Shown here piece by piece: positions 16,490 through 25,086 of a stretch of 64,000 bases of DNA. Position numbers and translations under genes: made by a program. A model generated the notes under the pieces. It searched no databases and had not been told where the DNA came from. It saw nothing but the letters and a program-made list of their open reading frames with translations. The stretch is from Chitinophagaceae bacterium (GTDB taxonomy: Bacteria > Bacteroidota > Bacteroidia > Chitinophagales > UBA10324), in the NCBI GenBank assembly GCA_947469485.1, contig CANIPU010000007.1, positions 78,637-142,636 of the forward strand, read 5' to 3'. Each line of letters begins with the position of its first letter. The stretch's first letter is position 1.

Positions 16490-17421
16490 CTCCCAAAAAT
16501 ATTTTTTACAGAAGAATAAAATCCGGTTGTACGCAATTTTGTTTTCAAAAAACCTTCGTTATATAATTCCAGTCGTGGTATTTCAAAAAGATTATCTCTT
16601 TCTGGTTTGTAAATTTTATGATTCACTGCTAATCCAAATCGGTAACCTGTTTCCTTCGCTATTCGCATCACACGGTGGTCATAACTTCCAACAGGATAAG
16701 AAATAACATCAGGAAACTTTCCAGTCATAAGTTTTATCCGTTCACCTGATTCATATAGTTCGCTTTTTATTTCATTTTCATTTTCAAGAGTTGCGAGTGG
16801 GGGATGATTCACTGTATGAGATCCGACTTCAACACTTTCTGATAAAATATTTTTTATTTCATTCCAATTCATCATCATTCCCTCAGGAGAATTCACATCG
16901 TTGAAATTTTCAATAATATGTTTCAGCATCAATTTCCTTTTATCGTTTGAAATGGTTTTCATAAATTGTTTAAGGGATCTACCAAAATCCAATCGCTTAA
17001 TTTTTGAATTCCACTTAGTGATTAAATATTTCTCAGGCAAACCTTCGAACGGAAAATCTTCTATTTCTAATTTTCTGGTATGAAAGAAATAATGATCTAC
17101 TACATAAGTCCATGTCGGAATGTTTTCATCAATACAGTTTGTAACAACATACATGGATGACGGAAATTTATATTTAGTAAGTATAGGTAAACTGTATTCA
17201 ATAAAATCTCTGTAGCCATCGTCAAAGGTTATGGCCGCAATTGGCTTTTTAGATCTTATTTCGCTGCCAGCGGTTATTTCTGACAATGATAGAACAGTAT
17301 ATTTCTTCGAAACATAATTTAAAACCTTATCAAATAATTTTGGATCCATTGGATCCCAAAGAGGATCGCGCTTTGGATACACACGATGAAAAAGAAGAAT
17401 ATTTGCTATGCTTAATTTCAT
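16486..17421 (-). CDS. NodB-type polysaccharide deacetylase
   Basis: 311 residues with a NodB/CE4 domain. Metal and catalytic residues visible: D67 and D68 in TFDDGYRDF and the HxxxH pair H202 and H206 in GSHTVNHPPLA; later ISYPVGSYDHRV. No signal peptide is evident, so it probably acts on the cytoplasmic side or is membrane-peripheral, which suits a lipid-linked sugar substrate rather than peptidoglycan. It overlaps both the YdjM-like gene upstream and the formyltransferase downstream by four bases, so the three are one translational unit. Substrate unknown. Confidence 0.88.
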   Translation of the reverse strand: MKLSIANILLFHRVYPKRDPLWDPMDPKLFDKVLNYVSKKYTVLSLSEITAGSEIRSKKPIAAITFDDGYRDFIEYSLPILTKYKFPSSMYVVTNCIDENIPTWTYVVDHYFFHTRKLEIEDFPFEGLPEKYLITKWNSKIKRLDFGRSLKQFMKTISNDKRKLMLKHIIENFNDVNSPEGMMMNWNEIKNILSESVEVGSHTVNHPPLATLENENEIKSELYESGERIKLMTGKFPDVISYPVGSYDHRVMRIAKETGYRFGLAVNHKIYKPERDNLFEIPRLELYNEGFLKTKLRTTGFYSSVKNIFGR

Positions 17422-18419
17422 ATTCCTTTTATTCTTTCAATCAACTTAGCAAATGCATCTGAATTGATTGCTTTCATCCGTCCGCGTTGAATCATCATGC
17501 CATCAGCATTTGATTTTAAATCATAGGTGAAAACAAAATCTTTTTTGTCAGTAAATAAATCGGTGAGACCAAACCGTAAATCATGAAGACGGACTTCACC
17601 AGAACTATCAGTAGTTAAACAATAATAGCCTTGTGAAAACCGGATTAGTCGCTGAACCCTTGCATCATTTATATATTGATTGGCTAATTCATGCTGCGAT
17701 GGTGTAAATGAAAAATGAATACTGTCGGATTTATCAAATACTGAATAGTAACCTGTATAAAATCCTTTGTCGTCTTGTGCCAGTATGTACCATAAAAAAT
17801 TATTCAGTGGTGATGGCGTGGTCATGTAACGGTTTTCATTGATTCCATTCGATTTGAAATTCGCTTGTGTAACAGCATCAATTTTTGCTTTGTTGAAAAA
17901 AGTATAACACAAATAAATCAATGCCGGAATCAAACCAATGAGTGCCCATGTAGTTCTTCCGCTGCTGAATTTTTTTTTGATTAACAATGCAATAGCTCCA
18001 AATAAAAGCGATAGCGTAAAAAACGGGTCGGCTACAAAAATGGTGTTGAACGAAACCCGGTAATGACTGAATGGTTCAAACCAACCAGTTCCATAAGTAG
18101 TGAATGAATCAATTAAAATATGTGAAAACATTCCACAGCCCCATAACAATAACCAACCTGAAAATTCGAGTGACTGATTTCTTCTTCGGAAATAAATGGC
18201 GGCAAGAATGGAAATGAGAATTGCAAACAAAATAGAATGCGTGAATCCTCTGTGCGTAAGCAAACTTTGATCAACTGAAACAAAAGGTGAAATCGCAACA
18301 TCAATATCCGGAAGGCTATTCGCAATCGCTCCCCAAAGCATTGCTTTCTTTCCTAGTTTTTTTCCGGCGATTAATTCACCTTCAATCATTCCAAGAACAA
18401 TGTGTGTGATTGAATCCAT
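17418..18419 (-). CDS. YdjM/LexA-binding-type membrane metal-dependent hydrolase
   Basis: 333 residues. The N-terminus MDSITHIVLGMIEGEL, DIDV near 39-42 and HRGFTHS near 56-62 match the metal-dependent hydrolase family of bacterial inner-membrane proteins (YdjM, PF04307). About four membrane helices lie between residues 60 and 185; the C-terminal 140 residues are soluble. Biochemical function of the family is unsettled. It is the first gene of an ATGA-coupled set with the deacetylase and formyltransferase, so a lipid or lipid-linked sugar substrate is plausible. Confidence 0.82.
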   Translation of the reverse strand: MDSITHIVLGMIEGELIAGKKLGKKAMLWGAIANSLPDIDVAISPFVSVDQSLLTHRGFTHSILFAILISILAAIYFRRRNQSLEFSGWLLLWGCGMFSHILIDSFTTYGTGWFEPFSHYRVSFNTIFVADPFFTLSLLFGAIALLIKKKFSSGRTTWALIGLIPALIYLCYTFFNKAKIDAVTQANFKSNGINENRYMTTPSPLNNFLWYILAQDDKGFYTGYYSVFDKSDSIHFSFTPSQHELANQYINDARVQRLIRFSQGYYCLTTDSSGEVRLHDLRFGLTDLFTDKKDFVFTYDLKSNADGMMIQRGRMKAINSDAFAKLIERIKGI

Positions 18420-18446
18420 TTTAAATTGGTTGGTCTTTTTAAAAAA

Positions 18447-19193
18447 TTATTGTTTTTGGTTTTTATGTTTTTCCAATTCATTCGCAATCATTCTTTTTAC
18501 TTTTTCATTTAACTGCGAAATATCGTCTATTGTCATTCCTTTAACTGAAATTTTTTCCAGAAAAATTGTTTTTGTTTTTCCGGGCATAAGCTTAAAAAAC
18601 GAATCGCGAGGTAAAACACTTGTGGCATGCAGATAGACCAATGGCACAACAGGTGTTTGTGTTTCAATTGCAATACGAAATGCGCCATCGTAAAAACGGC
18701 TTAATAGTTCTTTGGTATAATTAAAACCTCCTTCAGGAAAAACTATGATACTGATGTTTTTCGATAAAACATGTTTTAAAATCCGAACACTTTTAGCGCG
18801 ATTTTCTTTATCTGCACGGTCAACTAAAATAACTCCGTAGCGATATATCCAACCAAAAAACGGAATGCGACGGATTTCAGTTTTTCCCAATGCACGAAAT
18901 TGTCCGTGCAACGAAAGCATAGTAATTGGCGCATCCAAATAACTATCATGATTCGCTACATAGATAAAAGGTCCGTCCTTTTTGTTAGGCTGTTTTCCTT
19001 CATTTTCGTGTCTCAGTCCGCAGAAAAAATACCAAACTATTGCCCATAATTTTATTAGTAAGAAAATAATGTTTCCGCCAATGTAAATTCCGAAAAGGGC
19101 TGCAATAACCATAAAAGGTATAAATATGAACATCAGCAATATGAACATTGTACAAGCATAAATTCGATAGAAAAATAGGAATAATTCGTTCAT
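18447..19193 (-). CDS. 1-acyl-sn-glycerol-3-phosphate acyltransferase-like protein
   Basis: 248 residues from the ATG at 19193; a TTG 39 bp upstream would add 13 residues not typical of the family. A membrane helix (about 8-45), then the PlsC motifs: NHDSYLD (HX4D), GKTEIRRIPFFGWIYRY, FPEGGFNYTKELL and VVPLVYLHAT. It acylates lysophosphatidate or a related lysolipid at the inner membrane. The gene lies 28 bp upstream of the YdjM-like operon on the same strand and may be its first member. A second, different acyltransferase is encoded at 25087. Confidence 0.85.
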   Translation of the reverse strand: MNELFLFFYRIYACTMFILLMFIFIPFMVIAALFGIYIGGNIIFLLIKLWAIVWYFFCGLRHENEGKQPNKKDGPFIYVANHDSYLDAPITMLSLHGQFRALGKTEIRRIPFFGWIYRYGVILVDRADKENRAKSVRILKHVLSKNISIIVFPEGGFNYTKELLSRFYDGAFRIAIETQTPVVPLVYLHATSVLPRDSFFKLMPGKTKTIFLEKISVKGMTIDDISQLNEKVKRMIANELEKHKNQKQ

Positions 19194-19294
19194 GCAATTT
19201 GAGTATTCATTGCGAAATGTATTTATTTTCAACTGATTCAGTTTTTTAATTTTTATTCATCAATAAATATATCTGCCCAATTATTTTGATTTAA

Positions 19295-19302
19295 TATTTT
19301 TG
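19295..19302 (+). promoter_or_regulatory. Candidate -7 element TATTTTTG
   Basis: Full match to the Bacteroidota -7 consensus TAnnTTTG, 19 bp upstream of the TTG start at 19321. A well placed -33 element is not obvious. Confidence 0.4.
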
Positions 19303-19320
19303 AAGTAAGATTTATCTGAA

Positions 19321-19794
19321 TTGGAAAAATTAGCAGAAGCAGAAAACAGTTTATTGTATTCTTTTTACAAGGATGAAATAATTATTGCCAAAGAAAATTC
19401 TTATAAGCCGCCGCATTTAAGAGGAGGATTTGAACGCAAAATTTTATTTCTTACAAATGGAGAGGGAGTTCCTTTTTTTATTCCTGAAATTGAAACTATG
19501 TTTCAGCGAATGATTAGCAACCTTCAATCAAATGAAAATGAAATCGGAATACTTAATTTGAAAAGTAATGCTGTTTCTTTTTCTCAATTGAAAAAAATGT
19601 TTCAACCACAAACAATTATTTTTTGTGGAGTGAAAACTGCTGATGTAGGATTGCAGATTGAAGCAAAAAAAAATCATATTATACAAATGAATGACTGTAA
19701 AATATTGTTGGCTGATTCTTTCGCTGAATTGTATAAATCTGACTCGAAGAAGAAAGAAATTTTTCCTTACTTGAAAAAAATATTTTCACTTTAA
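19321..19794 (+). CDS. Conserved hypothetical protein next to rdgB
   Basis: 157 residues, soluble, no signal peptide. The only start after the in-frame stop at 19306 is TTG at 19321. It is lysine- and glutamate-rich with a mixed alpha/beta pattern: LFLTNGEGVPFFIPEIE near 43-60 and TIIFCGVKTADVGLQI near 99-114 look like two beta-strand/loop units. I do not recognise a family. It is 11 bp upstream of rdgB, which also starts with TTG, so they are probably co-transcribed. Confidence 0.7.
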   Translation: MEKLAEAENSLLYSFYKDEIIIAKENSYKPPHLRGGFERKILFLTNGEGVPFFIPEIETMFQRMISNLQSNENEIGILNLKSNAVSFSQLKKMFQPQTIIFCGVKTADVGLQIEAKKNHIIQMNDCKILLADSFAELYKSDSKKKEIFPYLKKIFSL

Positions 19795-19805
19795 ACTCAA
19801 TTGAA

Positions 19806-20390
19806 TTGAAATTATTATTTGCCACACAGAATAATAACAAGGTTAACGAAATAAAGCAATTGATTGGCACGCAACACGAATTGCTCACACTAGCCGATTT
19901 GAATTACGATGAGGAATTGCAGGAGTCATCGCTGTTGTTGGAAGAAAACGCGTTGGAAAAAGCGAATCACATTTATCATGAATTCAAAATGAATTGCTTT
20001 TCCGAAGACACCGGACTGGAAATTGATTTCCTGAATGGTGCACCCGGCGCTTTGAGTGCGCGATATGCCGGAGAAGAAAAGGATGCAAACCAAAATATGA
20101 ACAGAGTTTTGAAGGAACTGAATGGAATTGCAAATAGAAATGCACGCTTCAGGACTGTAATTGCATTGGTGATTGATGGAAAAGAATTTTTGTACGAAGG
20201 TTTTATCAATGGAACAATCACCACCGAAAAAAAAGGAACCAACGGATTTGGTTACGACCCTATTTTTCAACCTGAAGGATTTAATAAAACTTTTGCTGAA
20301 ATGAATGCAGAAGAAAAGAGTGCAATAAGTCACAGAGCACTTGCGTTTACCAAAATGAAGGAGTTTTTGGAGTCGGAATTTGCTGAATAG
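19806..20390 (+). CDS. rdgB: Non-canonical purine NTP pyrophosphatase (RdgB/HAM1)
   Basis: 194 residues, normal length. Removes dITP, XTP and related nucleotides from the pool by hydrolysis to the monophosphate. Family marks: LLFATQNNNKVNEIKQL at the N-terminus, the metal-site ESSLLLEENALEKA and SEDTGLEID, SARYAGEEK, FGYDPIF and EKSAISHRALA near the end. TTG at 19806 is the only start that keeps the conserved N-terminus. Second gene of a likely two-gene unit with the hypothetical protein upstream. Confidence 0.95.
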   Translation: MKLLFATQNNNKVNEIKQLIGTQHELLTLADLNYDEELQESSLLLEENALEKANHIYHEFKMNCFSEDTGLEIDFLNGAPGALSARYAGEEKDANQNMNRVLKELNGIANRNARFRTVIALVIDGKEFLYEGFINGTITTEKKGTNGFGYDPIFQPEGFNKTFAEMNAEEKSAISHRALAFTKMKEFLESEFAE

Positions 20391-20435
20391 CATTTATTTT
20401 TTCAGACAACATTAACCAGGCAGAAAATAACTTTT

Positions 20436-20465
20436 TTTGTCATGCAACTCTTTCATCTATCTTTA
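20436..20465 (+). promoter_or_regulatory. Candidate promoter of first ECF sigma gene
   Basis: TTTG at 20436-20439, 18 bp spacer, then TATCTTTA at 20458-20465 (7 of 8 match to TAnnTTTG), 21 bp before the ATG of the sigma gene. Spacing fits the Bacteroidota housekeeping promoter. Confidence 0.5.
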
Positions 20466-20486
20466 ACTCTCTAAATTATCGTTCTA

Positions 20487-21062
20487 ATGAAATTCAGAAT
20501 CAAGCAGCATTTTTCTGATCAGGAATTAATTACCGGTTGTTTGCGTGGTGAGCGCAGATTTGAGGAAGGGCTCTATAATCAGCATGGTTCAACTATGTTC
20601 TCTATTTGTTTGCGTTACGCAAATGATTATTACCAGGCAGAAGATATGTTGCAGGAAGGTTTTATTAAGGTGTTTAACAACCTTAAAAATTTCAGAAGCG
20701 AAGGATCATTTGAAGGATGGATGAAACGGATTTTTGTGAATACAGCGATTGAATGGCTACGGAGAAATAAAGTGATGAACGAGATGCAGGAAATTGAAAA
20801 TGTACCGCTTCACATAGTTCAGGAAGATTGTTTCAGTCAATTAGCCGCAGACGATTTAATGAAACTGATTCAGAGTTTATCACCTGGTTACCGAACAGTG
20901 TTTAACCTTTATGCCATTGAAGGTTATTCGCACAAAGAGATTGGCGAAATGATGAACATAAACGAAGGAACTTCAAAATCACAATTAGCAAGAGCACGCT
21001 ACATTCTTCAAAAGATGGTGGTGCAATCGAATAAAGTACAATATGCAGCAGCAGTTCTCTGA
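20487..21062 (+). CDS. ECF RNA polymerase sigma factor
   Basis: 191 residues. Sigma region 2 (about 25-95: YYQAEDMLQEGFIKVFNNLK, GWMKRIFVNTAIEWLRR) and region 4 (about 125-180: LSPGYRTVFNLYAIEGYSHK, EIGEMMNINEGTSKSQLARA) are present; region 3 is absent, as in extracytoplasmic function sigmas. The 3' end overlaps the next gene by 20 bp. That gene encodes a membrane-anchored protein and is the likely cognate regulator. Signal unknown. Confidence 0.92.
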   Translation: MKFRIKQHFSDQELITGCLRGERRFEEGLYNQHGSTMFSICLRYANDYYQAEDMLQEGFIKVFNNLKNFRSEGSFEGWMKRIFVNTAIEWLRRNKVMNEMQEIENVPLHIVQEDCFSQLAADDLMKLIQSLSPGYRTVFNLYAIEGYSHKEIGEMMNINEGTSKSQLARARYILQKMVVQSNKVQYAAAVL

Positions 21063-22260
21063 TAATAACATTGACAAAGCTTTCCGCGAAAAATTAGGCG
21101 AGTTGCGCGTTGAACCACGCTCACGGGTGTGGTATCGCGTGTCGGCTGGTCTTGACCGCGAAGCTGCACTTGTTGCGCACAAAAAGCGCAGAGTGATTGG
21201 TGTGTTAATCGGGGTTGTTCTTTTAACTGGAATTGTTTTAACAGCTGTTTTAGACCCTGTTGCTACCAGAAAGAAAATTTCAAATACAAGCGGAAATATT
21301 CCTCAGATAATTGGAGCTATTAGCAAAAAGCATTTGCATTCATCCGAATTAATTAATGCTGAAATTTTTAATTCAGTTATTAAAACGAATTCTAAAGAAT
21401 CAGTTTTATATTCAAATGTTTCTTACTCGCAATTATTAGAAACAAATATTGCAGGTTCAGACATTGTTGTAAAGCCAATTAGTGAAATTAAAGAGATTAA
21501 TAGCATAAAAGGCTTTCTTTTTCAATTAGAGGAATATAAGAAGAATAATAAGACCTTAATAAATGAAGATCGAATTTTCGCAATTGATAAATTTGTTTCT
21601 GATGTCGCTGTTAATAAAATTGAGAATTGTAATTGCCAAGGCAAATTTTATGTAGGTGCCAACTTTAAGTTAAATAGAACTTCATTTTCTGATACTTCGC
21701 TTAGACAAAACTTGAATTTCGTAGATAAATTTCATATACAAAAAGCGATAAGTGTTTTTGCTGGTTATAATATCACAAAAAATATAAGTGCTGAGTTGGG
21801 CTGGAATATTTTTTCGAATGAAGGCCAGTCATATGGATATACTTCATTATCAAGAAAACCCGGCACAAAGGCTACAAGAAAGGATTATGAAATTGCTCTT
21901 CGATATACTCAAATACCAATTAAAATAAGGTACGGTGTTGAGTGTTGGTCTGAAATTTTAAAAACGCATGTTACTTATAGTCTGGCAATCGGAGCCATGT
22001 ATGGTAAATTACTAAGGAGCGGATTTACAACGAGCGATATGGATATTTCATCTCGACTTAAGAAGTCCGAAATTGCTGGTATTGGAAATGCATCAATTGA
22101 TATCAAATTATTTAAGAAGTTCTCTTTCAGTACAGGAATTGAAGCTTCTTATAGCAATAATATTTTTCTTAAGGATAATAGAATAAGTCCTTTTACCGCT
22201 CCTCATAACTTTGTAGTAGGTGCAACAGCCGGTGTAAAATATAATTTCTGCGGCAAATAG
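21043..22260 (+). CDS. Sigma-linked protein with inner-membrane helix and outer-membrane-type beta-barrel domain
   Basis: 405 residues. A cytoplasmic segment (1-48, DKAFREKLGELRVEPRSRVW) is followed by one membrane helix (about 49-70, RVIGVLIGVVLLTGIVLTAV), a polar periplasmic linker (about 75-190) and a C-terminal stretch (about 193-405) of alternating strands typical of an outer-membrane beta-barrel (YVGANFKLNRTSF, SAELGWNIF, VVGATAGVKYNF). The order helix-then-barrel in one chain would span the envelope. It overlaps the ECF sigma gene, so the N-terminus probably binds that sigma (anti-sigma role, inferred). Alternatively the last domain is a periplasmic beta-fold. Confidence 0.75.
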   Translation: MQQQFSDNNIDKAFREKLGELRVEPRSRVWYRVSAGLDREAALVAHKKRRVIGVLIGVVLLTGIVLTAVLDPVATRKKISNTSGNIPQIIGAISKKHLHSSELINAEIFNSVIKTNSKESVLYSNVSYSQLLETNIAGSDIVVKPISEIKEINSIKGFLFQLEEYKKNNKTLINEDRIFAIDKFVSDVAVNKIENCNCQGKFYVGANFKLNRTSFSDTSLRQNLNFVDKFHIQKAISVFAGYNITKNISAELGWNIFSNEGQSYGYTSLSRKPGTKATRKDYEIALRYTQIPIKIRYGVECWSEILKTHVTYSLAIGAMYGKLLRSGFTTSDMDISSRLKKSEIAGIGNASIDIKLFKKFSFSTGIEASYSNNIFLKDNRISPFTAPHNFVVGATAGVKYNFCGK

Positions 22261-22370
22261 ATTTTTAAATTTTTATTGAGAATTTTAATGAGGATAATCA
22301 ATCTTTGTATCTCTCATTTATATGGTAATTAGCTTGTTTTTGATAATTAATAATATATGTTTATCAAATT

Positions 22371-22378
22371 TATGTTTG
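22371..22378 (+). promoter_or_regulatory. Candidate -7 element TATGTTTG before second ECF sigma gene
   Basis: Full match to TAnnTTTG, 39 bp before the ATG at 22418 in a 157-bp gap. No convincing -33 at the right distance. Confidence 0.35.
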
Positions 22379-22417
22379 CCTGTAACTTTTCTTTCCATTT
22401 TAACGCTTCACTCTTAA

Positions 22418-22906
22418 ATGACGGTTAAGGAATACAACCAAAGTGTTGAACTCTTCTCCGATCGGGTTTTTCGGTTCATTTATAAGAATACAAGAGATAG
22501 AGATGATGCAAATGATGTTGTTCAAAATGCTTTTGAGATTCTTTGGAAAAATCACGAAAAGGTGGAGTTTGAAAAATGCAGGAGTTACCTTTTCACGGTC
22601 GCCTATCACAACTTCATTGATAATGTTCGAAAAATGAAACGGATTACCAGAATGGAAGAACATCATGAGGACCTGATGGAAGCTCCTGACAGAAGTTACA
22701 AAGGAGTTAAAGAAATTGTTAACCAGGCGCTGAGCAAACTTCCGGAGATTCAAAAAAATGTAGTGATGCTCAGAGATTACGAAGGATACGATTACGCAGA
22801 AATCGGAAACATAACCGGACTAACAGAATCGCAGGTAAAAGTTTACATTTTCAGAGCAAGGCAAACATTAAAAGATTATCTGGTGGGAGTTGAAAGAGTA
22901 ATTTGA
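22418..22906 (+). CDS. Second ECF RNA polymerase sigma factor
   Basis: 162 residues with region 2 (about 14-72: DRDDANDVVQNAFEILWKNH, CRSYLFTVAYHNFIDNVRKM) and region 4 (about 103-155: LPEIQKNVVMLRDYEGYDYA, EIGNITGLTESQVKVYIFRA). It is not closely similar to the sigma at 20487, so this is not a recent duplicate. It heads an operon with a putative membrane anti-sigma protein and an outer-membrane-type protein. Confidence 0.92.
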   Translation: MTVKEYNQSVELFSDRVFRFIYKNTRDRDDANDVVQNAFEILWKNHEKVEFEKCRSYLFTVAYHNFIDNVRKMKRITRMEEHHEDLMEAPDRSYKGVKEIVNQALSKLPEIQKNVVMLRDYEGYDYAEIGNITGLTESQVKVYIFRARQTLKDYLVGVERVI

Positions 22907-22940
22907 AAATTAGATACAAAAATTAGTAATAAACAATAAA

Positions 22941-23798
22941 GTGAAAATCGACAGAAACAATTACGAAGACTTCCTCATTCAAAAGTTAGAAGGACAACTC
23001 AGCAACGAGCAAAATGCAGAGATGGACTTATTTCTTCATAACAATTCTGATATTCAATCAGAATGGGAAGCTTTCGAATTAACTCGTTTGATTCCTGATG
23101 AAAGTTTAGTTTATGAACATAAGGAATTGCTGAAGAAAAAGGAAAGTGCAGGAATTATTCCTTTTTATAGAACTTTAATGTATGCCACTTCAATAGCGGC
23201 TTCGTTGTTATTGGTATTTTTTATTTCACAGAAATATTTTTTTAAGCAAACACAAAAAAATCCATCATTAGTTGCGGTAAATAATTCCATTAAGAATAAT
23301 AAAACTGAAAATGACACTTCTGAAGTTAAGTCATTAAATAATAATTTGATTGTTGCTGAAAATTATTCATCAAATAACCAATCGTCAAATGGTTCTGAGA
23401 ATAAAACAATAAATAATTTACAAAAAACTAATTCTAGTCTAATAACAAATCAAATTAATCAGGTTCGAATCTCAGATGACATTCAACCAATGAAACCGAT
23501 AGTTGCTGGGGTTGTGAGAACTTTCCCAAGAGTTTCTTATGCAAGTTTCATTTGGACAAAAGGATTAACTGTACCTCATTCGCCAAGTCGATCTGTAAAT
23601 GAAGCCGGCGCCTGGCTTCAAGTAGCAAGTATTCTTGGTTCAGAAATTATTCGATTAAGTGGCAGAGGTGAACGCCTGAATAAGGCACCGCTGGAATTGC
23701 AATTCAAAAACAAACCGGTTCAGTTAAATATCAATAATCCTTACTTAAGACTTAATAAATTTTTATCATTCAAAAAGAAAAATTCAAACAACAAATAA
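22941..23798 (+). CDS. Putative membrane-bound anti-sigma partner
   Basis: 285 residues, GTG start at 22941. The N-terminus YEDFLIQKLEGQLSNEQNAE, MDLFLHNNSDIQSEWEAFEL resembles the zinc-finger-like/anti-sigma N-termini found after ECF sigmas in Bacteroidota, but no HxxxCxxC zinc motif is present. One membrane helix (about 75-95, LMYATSIAASLLLVFFIS), then an Asn/Ser-rich periplasmic linker (about 105-180) and a conserved C-terminal part. Third-codon and residue bias match its neighbours. Function as regulator is inferred from position between the sigma gene and the 366-residue envelope protein (2-bp gap). Confidence 0.7.
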   Translation: MKIDRNNYEDFLIQKLEGQLSNEQNAEMDLFLHNNSDIQSEWEAFELTRLIPDESLVYEHKELLKKKESAGIIPFYRTLMYATSIAASLLLVFFISQKYFFKQTQKNPSLVAVNNSIKNNKTENDTSEVKSLNNNLIVAENYSSNNQSSNGSENKTINNLQKTNSSLITNQINQVRISDDIQPMKPIVAGVVRTFPRVSYASFIWTKGLTVPHSPSRSVNEAGAWLQVASILGSEIIRLSGRGERLNKAPLELQFKNKPVQLNINNPYLRLNKFLSFKKKNSNNK

Positions 23799-23800
23799 TC

Positions 23801-24901
23801 ATGCGTAAACTTTTTGCTTTACTCCTCCTCGTTTCATTTTCTATTAATTTGTCAAATGCGCAGATTGCAGATGTTCCGGCGCCGCCTCTTTCTCCTGATA
23901 AGGAAATGTCAGCTGAACAGCAAAAGGCTTATGATGACGCAATGCTTCAATTGAACCAAGCGATTCAAAATCTGAATCAATCATTAAAAAAGATTGACAG
24001 TGTTAGTGCCGGTGGATACAAAATAGATATACCACCAATTCCGCCGATACCTCCAATGCCGGAATTTGGGTTTTCTCCGGATGCTGATGTAGTAATAAAA
24101 ATTATTGGAGATAGTCTGGAGGAATTTGAAAATGCAATGGAAATATTTGGAGATAGCCTGGAAGTTGCTTTAGGAAAAAAAATGAAAATTGAAATAAATG
24201 AAGATGGAGACAAAAGAGTAATGATTATTGAAAATGAAGAAATTGATACTGCTTTTGACGATGAAGGTTGCGGAAGAAAAAAAGTTGAAACTAAAATGTT
24301 TGGGTTGGATTTAGGAGTTAGTGCATTTCTGCAGGATGGAGGCTCAACTATTAAAGCTCCTTATACACCACTTGAACTAAATCTTGGAAAAAGTATAAAT
24401 GTTAATCTTCACATTATTCATCAGAACATAAGTCTGATTAAGCATTATGCAAGTATTGACTGGGGTTTATATGCCGAGCTTAATAACTATCGTTTTGCCA
24501 ATGATGCTATAATTATCCCTAAAACTGATACTGTAGGGTTTAGTTTAGAAAGCGGTGTAAGTTATAAGAAGAACAAATTGTTTTCTTCCTATCTAAATTT
24601 ACCTGTTACATTAAGATTTGAAACTAATCCTAAGGAGCCAAAGCGATCATTTAATTTAGCGATAGGAGGTTATGCAGGATTTTTACTTGGTGCTCACACT
24701 AAAACAGTTAAGCAAAGCAAGGAGTCAAATAAAGTTCACGACGATTTCAATTTAAATAAAATGCATTATGGATTAACCGCTCGTATTGGTTATAGTTGGT
24801 TCGACATATATGTTACTTATAGTTTAACGCCTCTGTTTAATGATGGAATCGCGCCGGGTTTAACTCCTGTATCAGCAGGAATTGCATTGGTTGGATTCTG
24901 A
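23801..24901 (+). CDS. Secreted envelope protein with coiled-coil/proline repeat and beta-barrel-like C-terminus
   Basis: 366 residues. Signal peptide (1-20, ending SNAQ). Residues 35-68 are helical and glutamine-rich, followed by a tandem PPIPPIPP stretch (about 72-80), an acidic region (about 95-150) and a strand-rich C-terminal half (about 165-366) ending VSAGIALVGF with terminal phenylalanine, as outer-membrane barrels often do. It is the last gene of the second ECF module. No named family recognised. Confidence 0.72.
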   Translation: MRKLFALLLLVSFSINLSNAQIADVPAPPLSPDKEMSAEQQKAYDDAMLQLNQAIQNLNQSLKKIDSVSAGGYKIDIPPIPPIPPMPEFGFSPDADVVIKIIGDSLEEFENAMEIFGDSLEVALGKKMKIEINEDGDKRVMIIENEEIDTAFDDEGCGRKKVETKMFGLDLGVSAFLQDGGSTIKAPYTPLELNLGKSINVNLHIIHQNISLIKHYASIDWGLYAELNNYRFANDAIIIPKTDTVGFSLESGVSYKKNKLFSSYLNLPVTLRFETNPKEPKRSFNLAIGGYAGFLLGAHTKTVKQSKESNKVHDDFNLNKMHYGLTARIGYSWFDIYVTYSLTPLFNDGIAPGLTPVSAGIALVGF

Positions 24902-24978
24902 TTAATTTAAATTTTTAAATCAAGATAATGGACTGATTTTTTTTCTGAAAGGTGTTTTGGTAAAGATGATGTCTCATT

Positions 24979-25016
24979 AAAACCCGGTTAATCTTAAAAG
25001 ATTGCCGGGTTTTTTA
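24979..25016 (+). terminator. Rho-independent terminator of second ECF operon
   Basis: AAAACCCGG...CCGGGTTTTTT stem with inner TAATC/GATT pairing, followed by T6. Lies 78 bp after the stop of the 366-residue protein. Confidence 0.8.
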
Positions 25017-25086
25017 GTATTTATAAAATTCAAACTTTCTTGTTTCTTAATTAAACAGTATTCCTTCTTAAAACTATTTTCACCGC

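Noticed and set aside
19926..20393. 155-codon minus-strand frame opposite rdgB
   Set aside because: Antisense to a complete rdgB gene; composition (Phe/Cys/Ser-rich) is that of a reverse-frame shadow.
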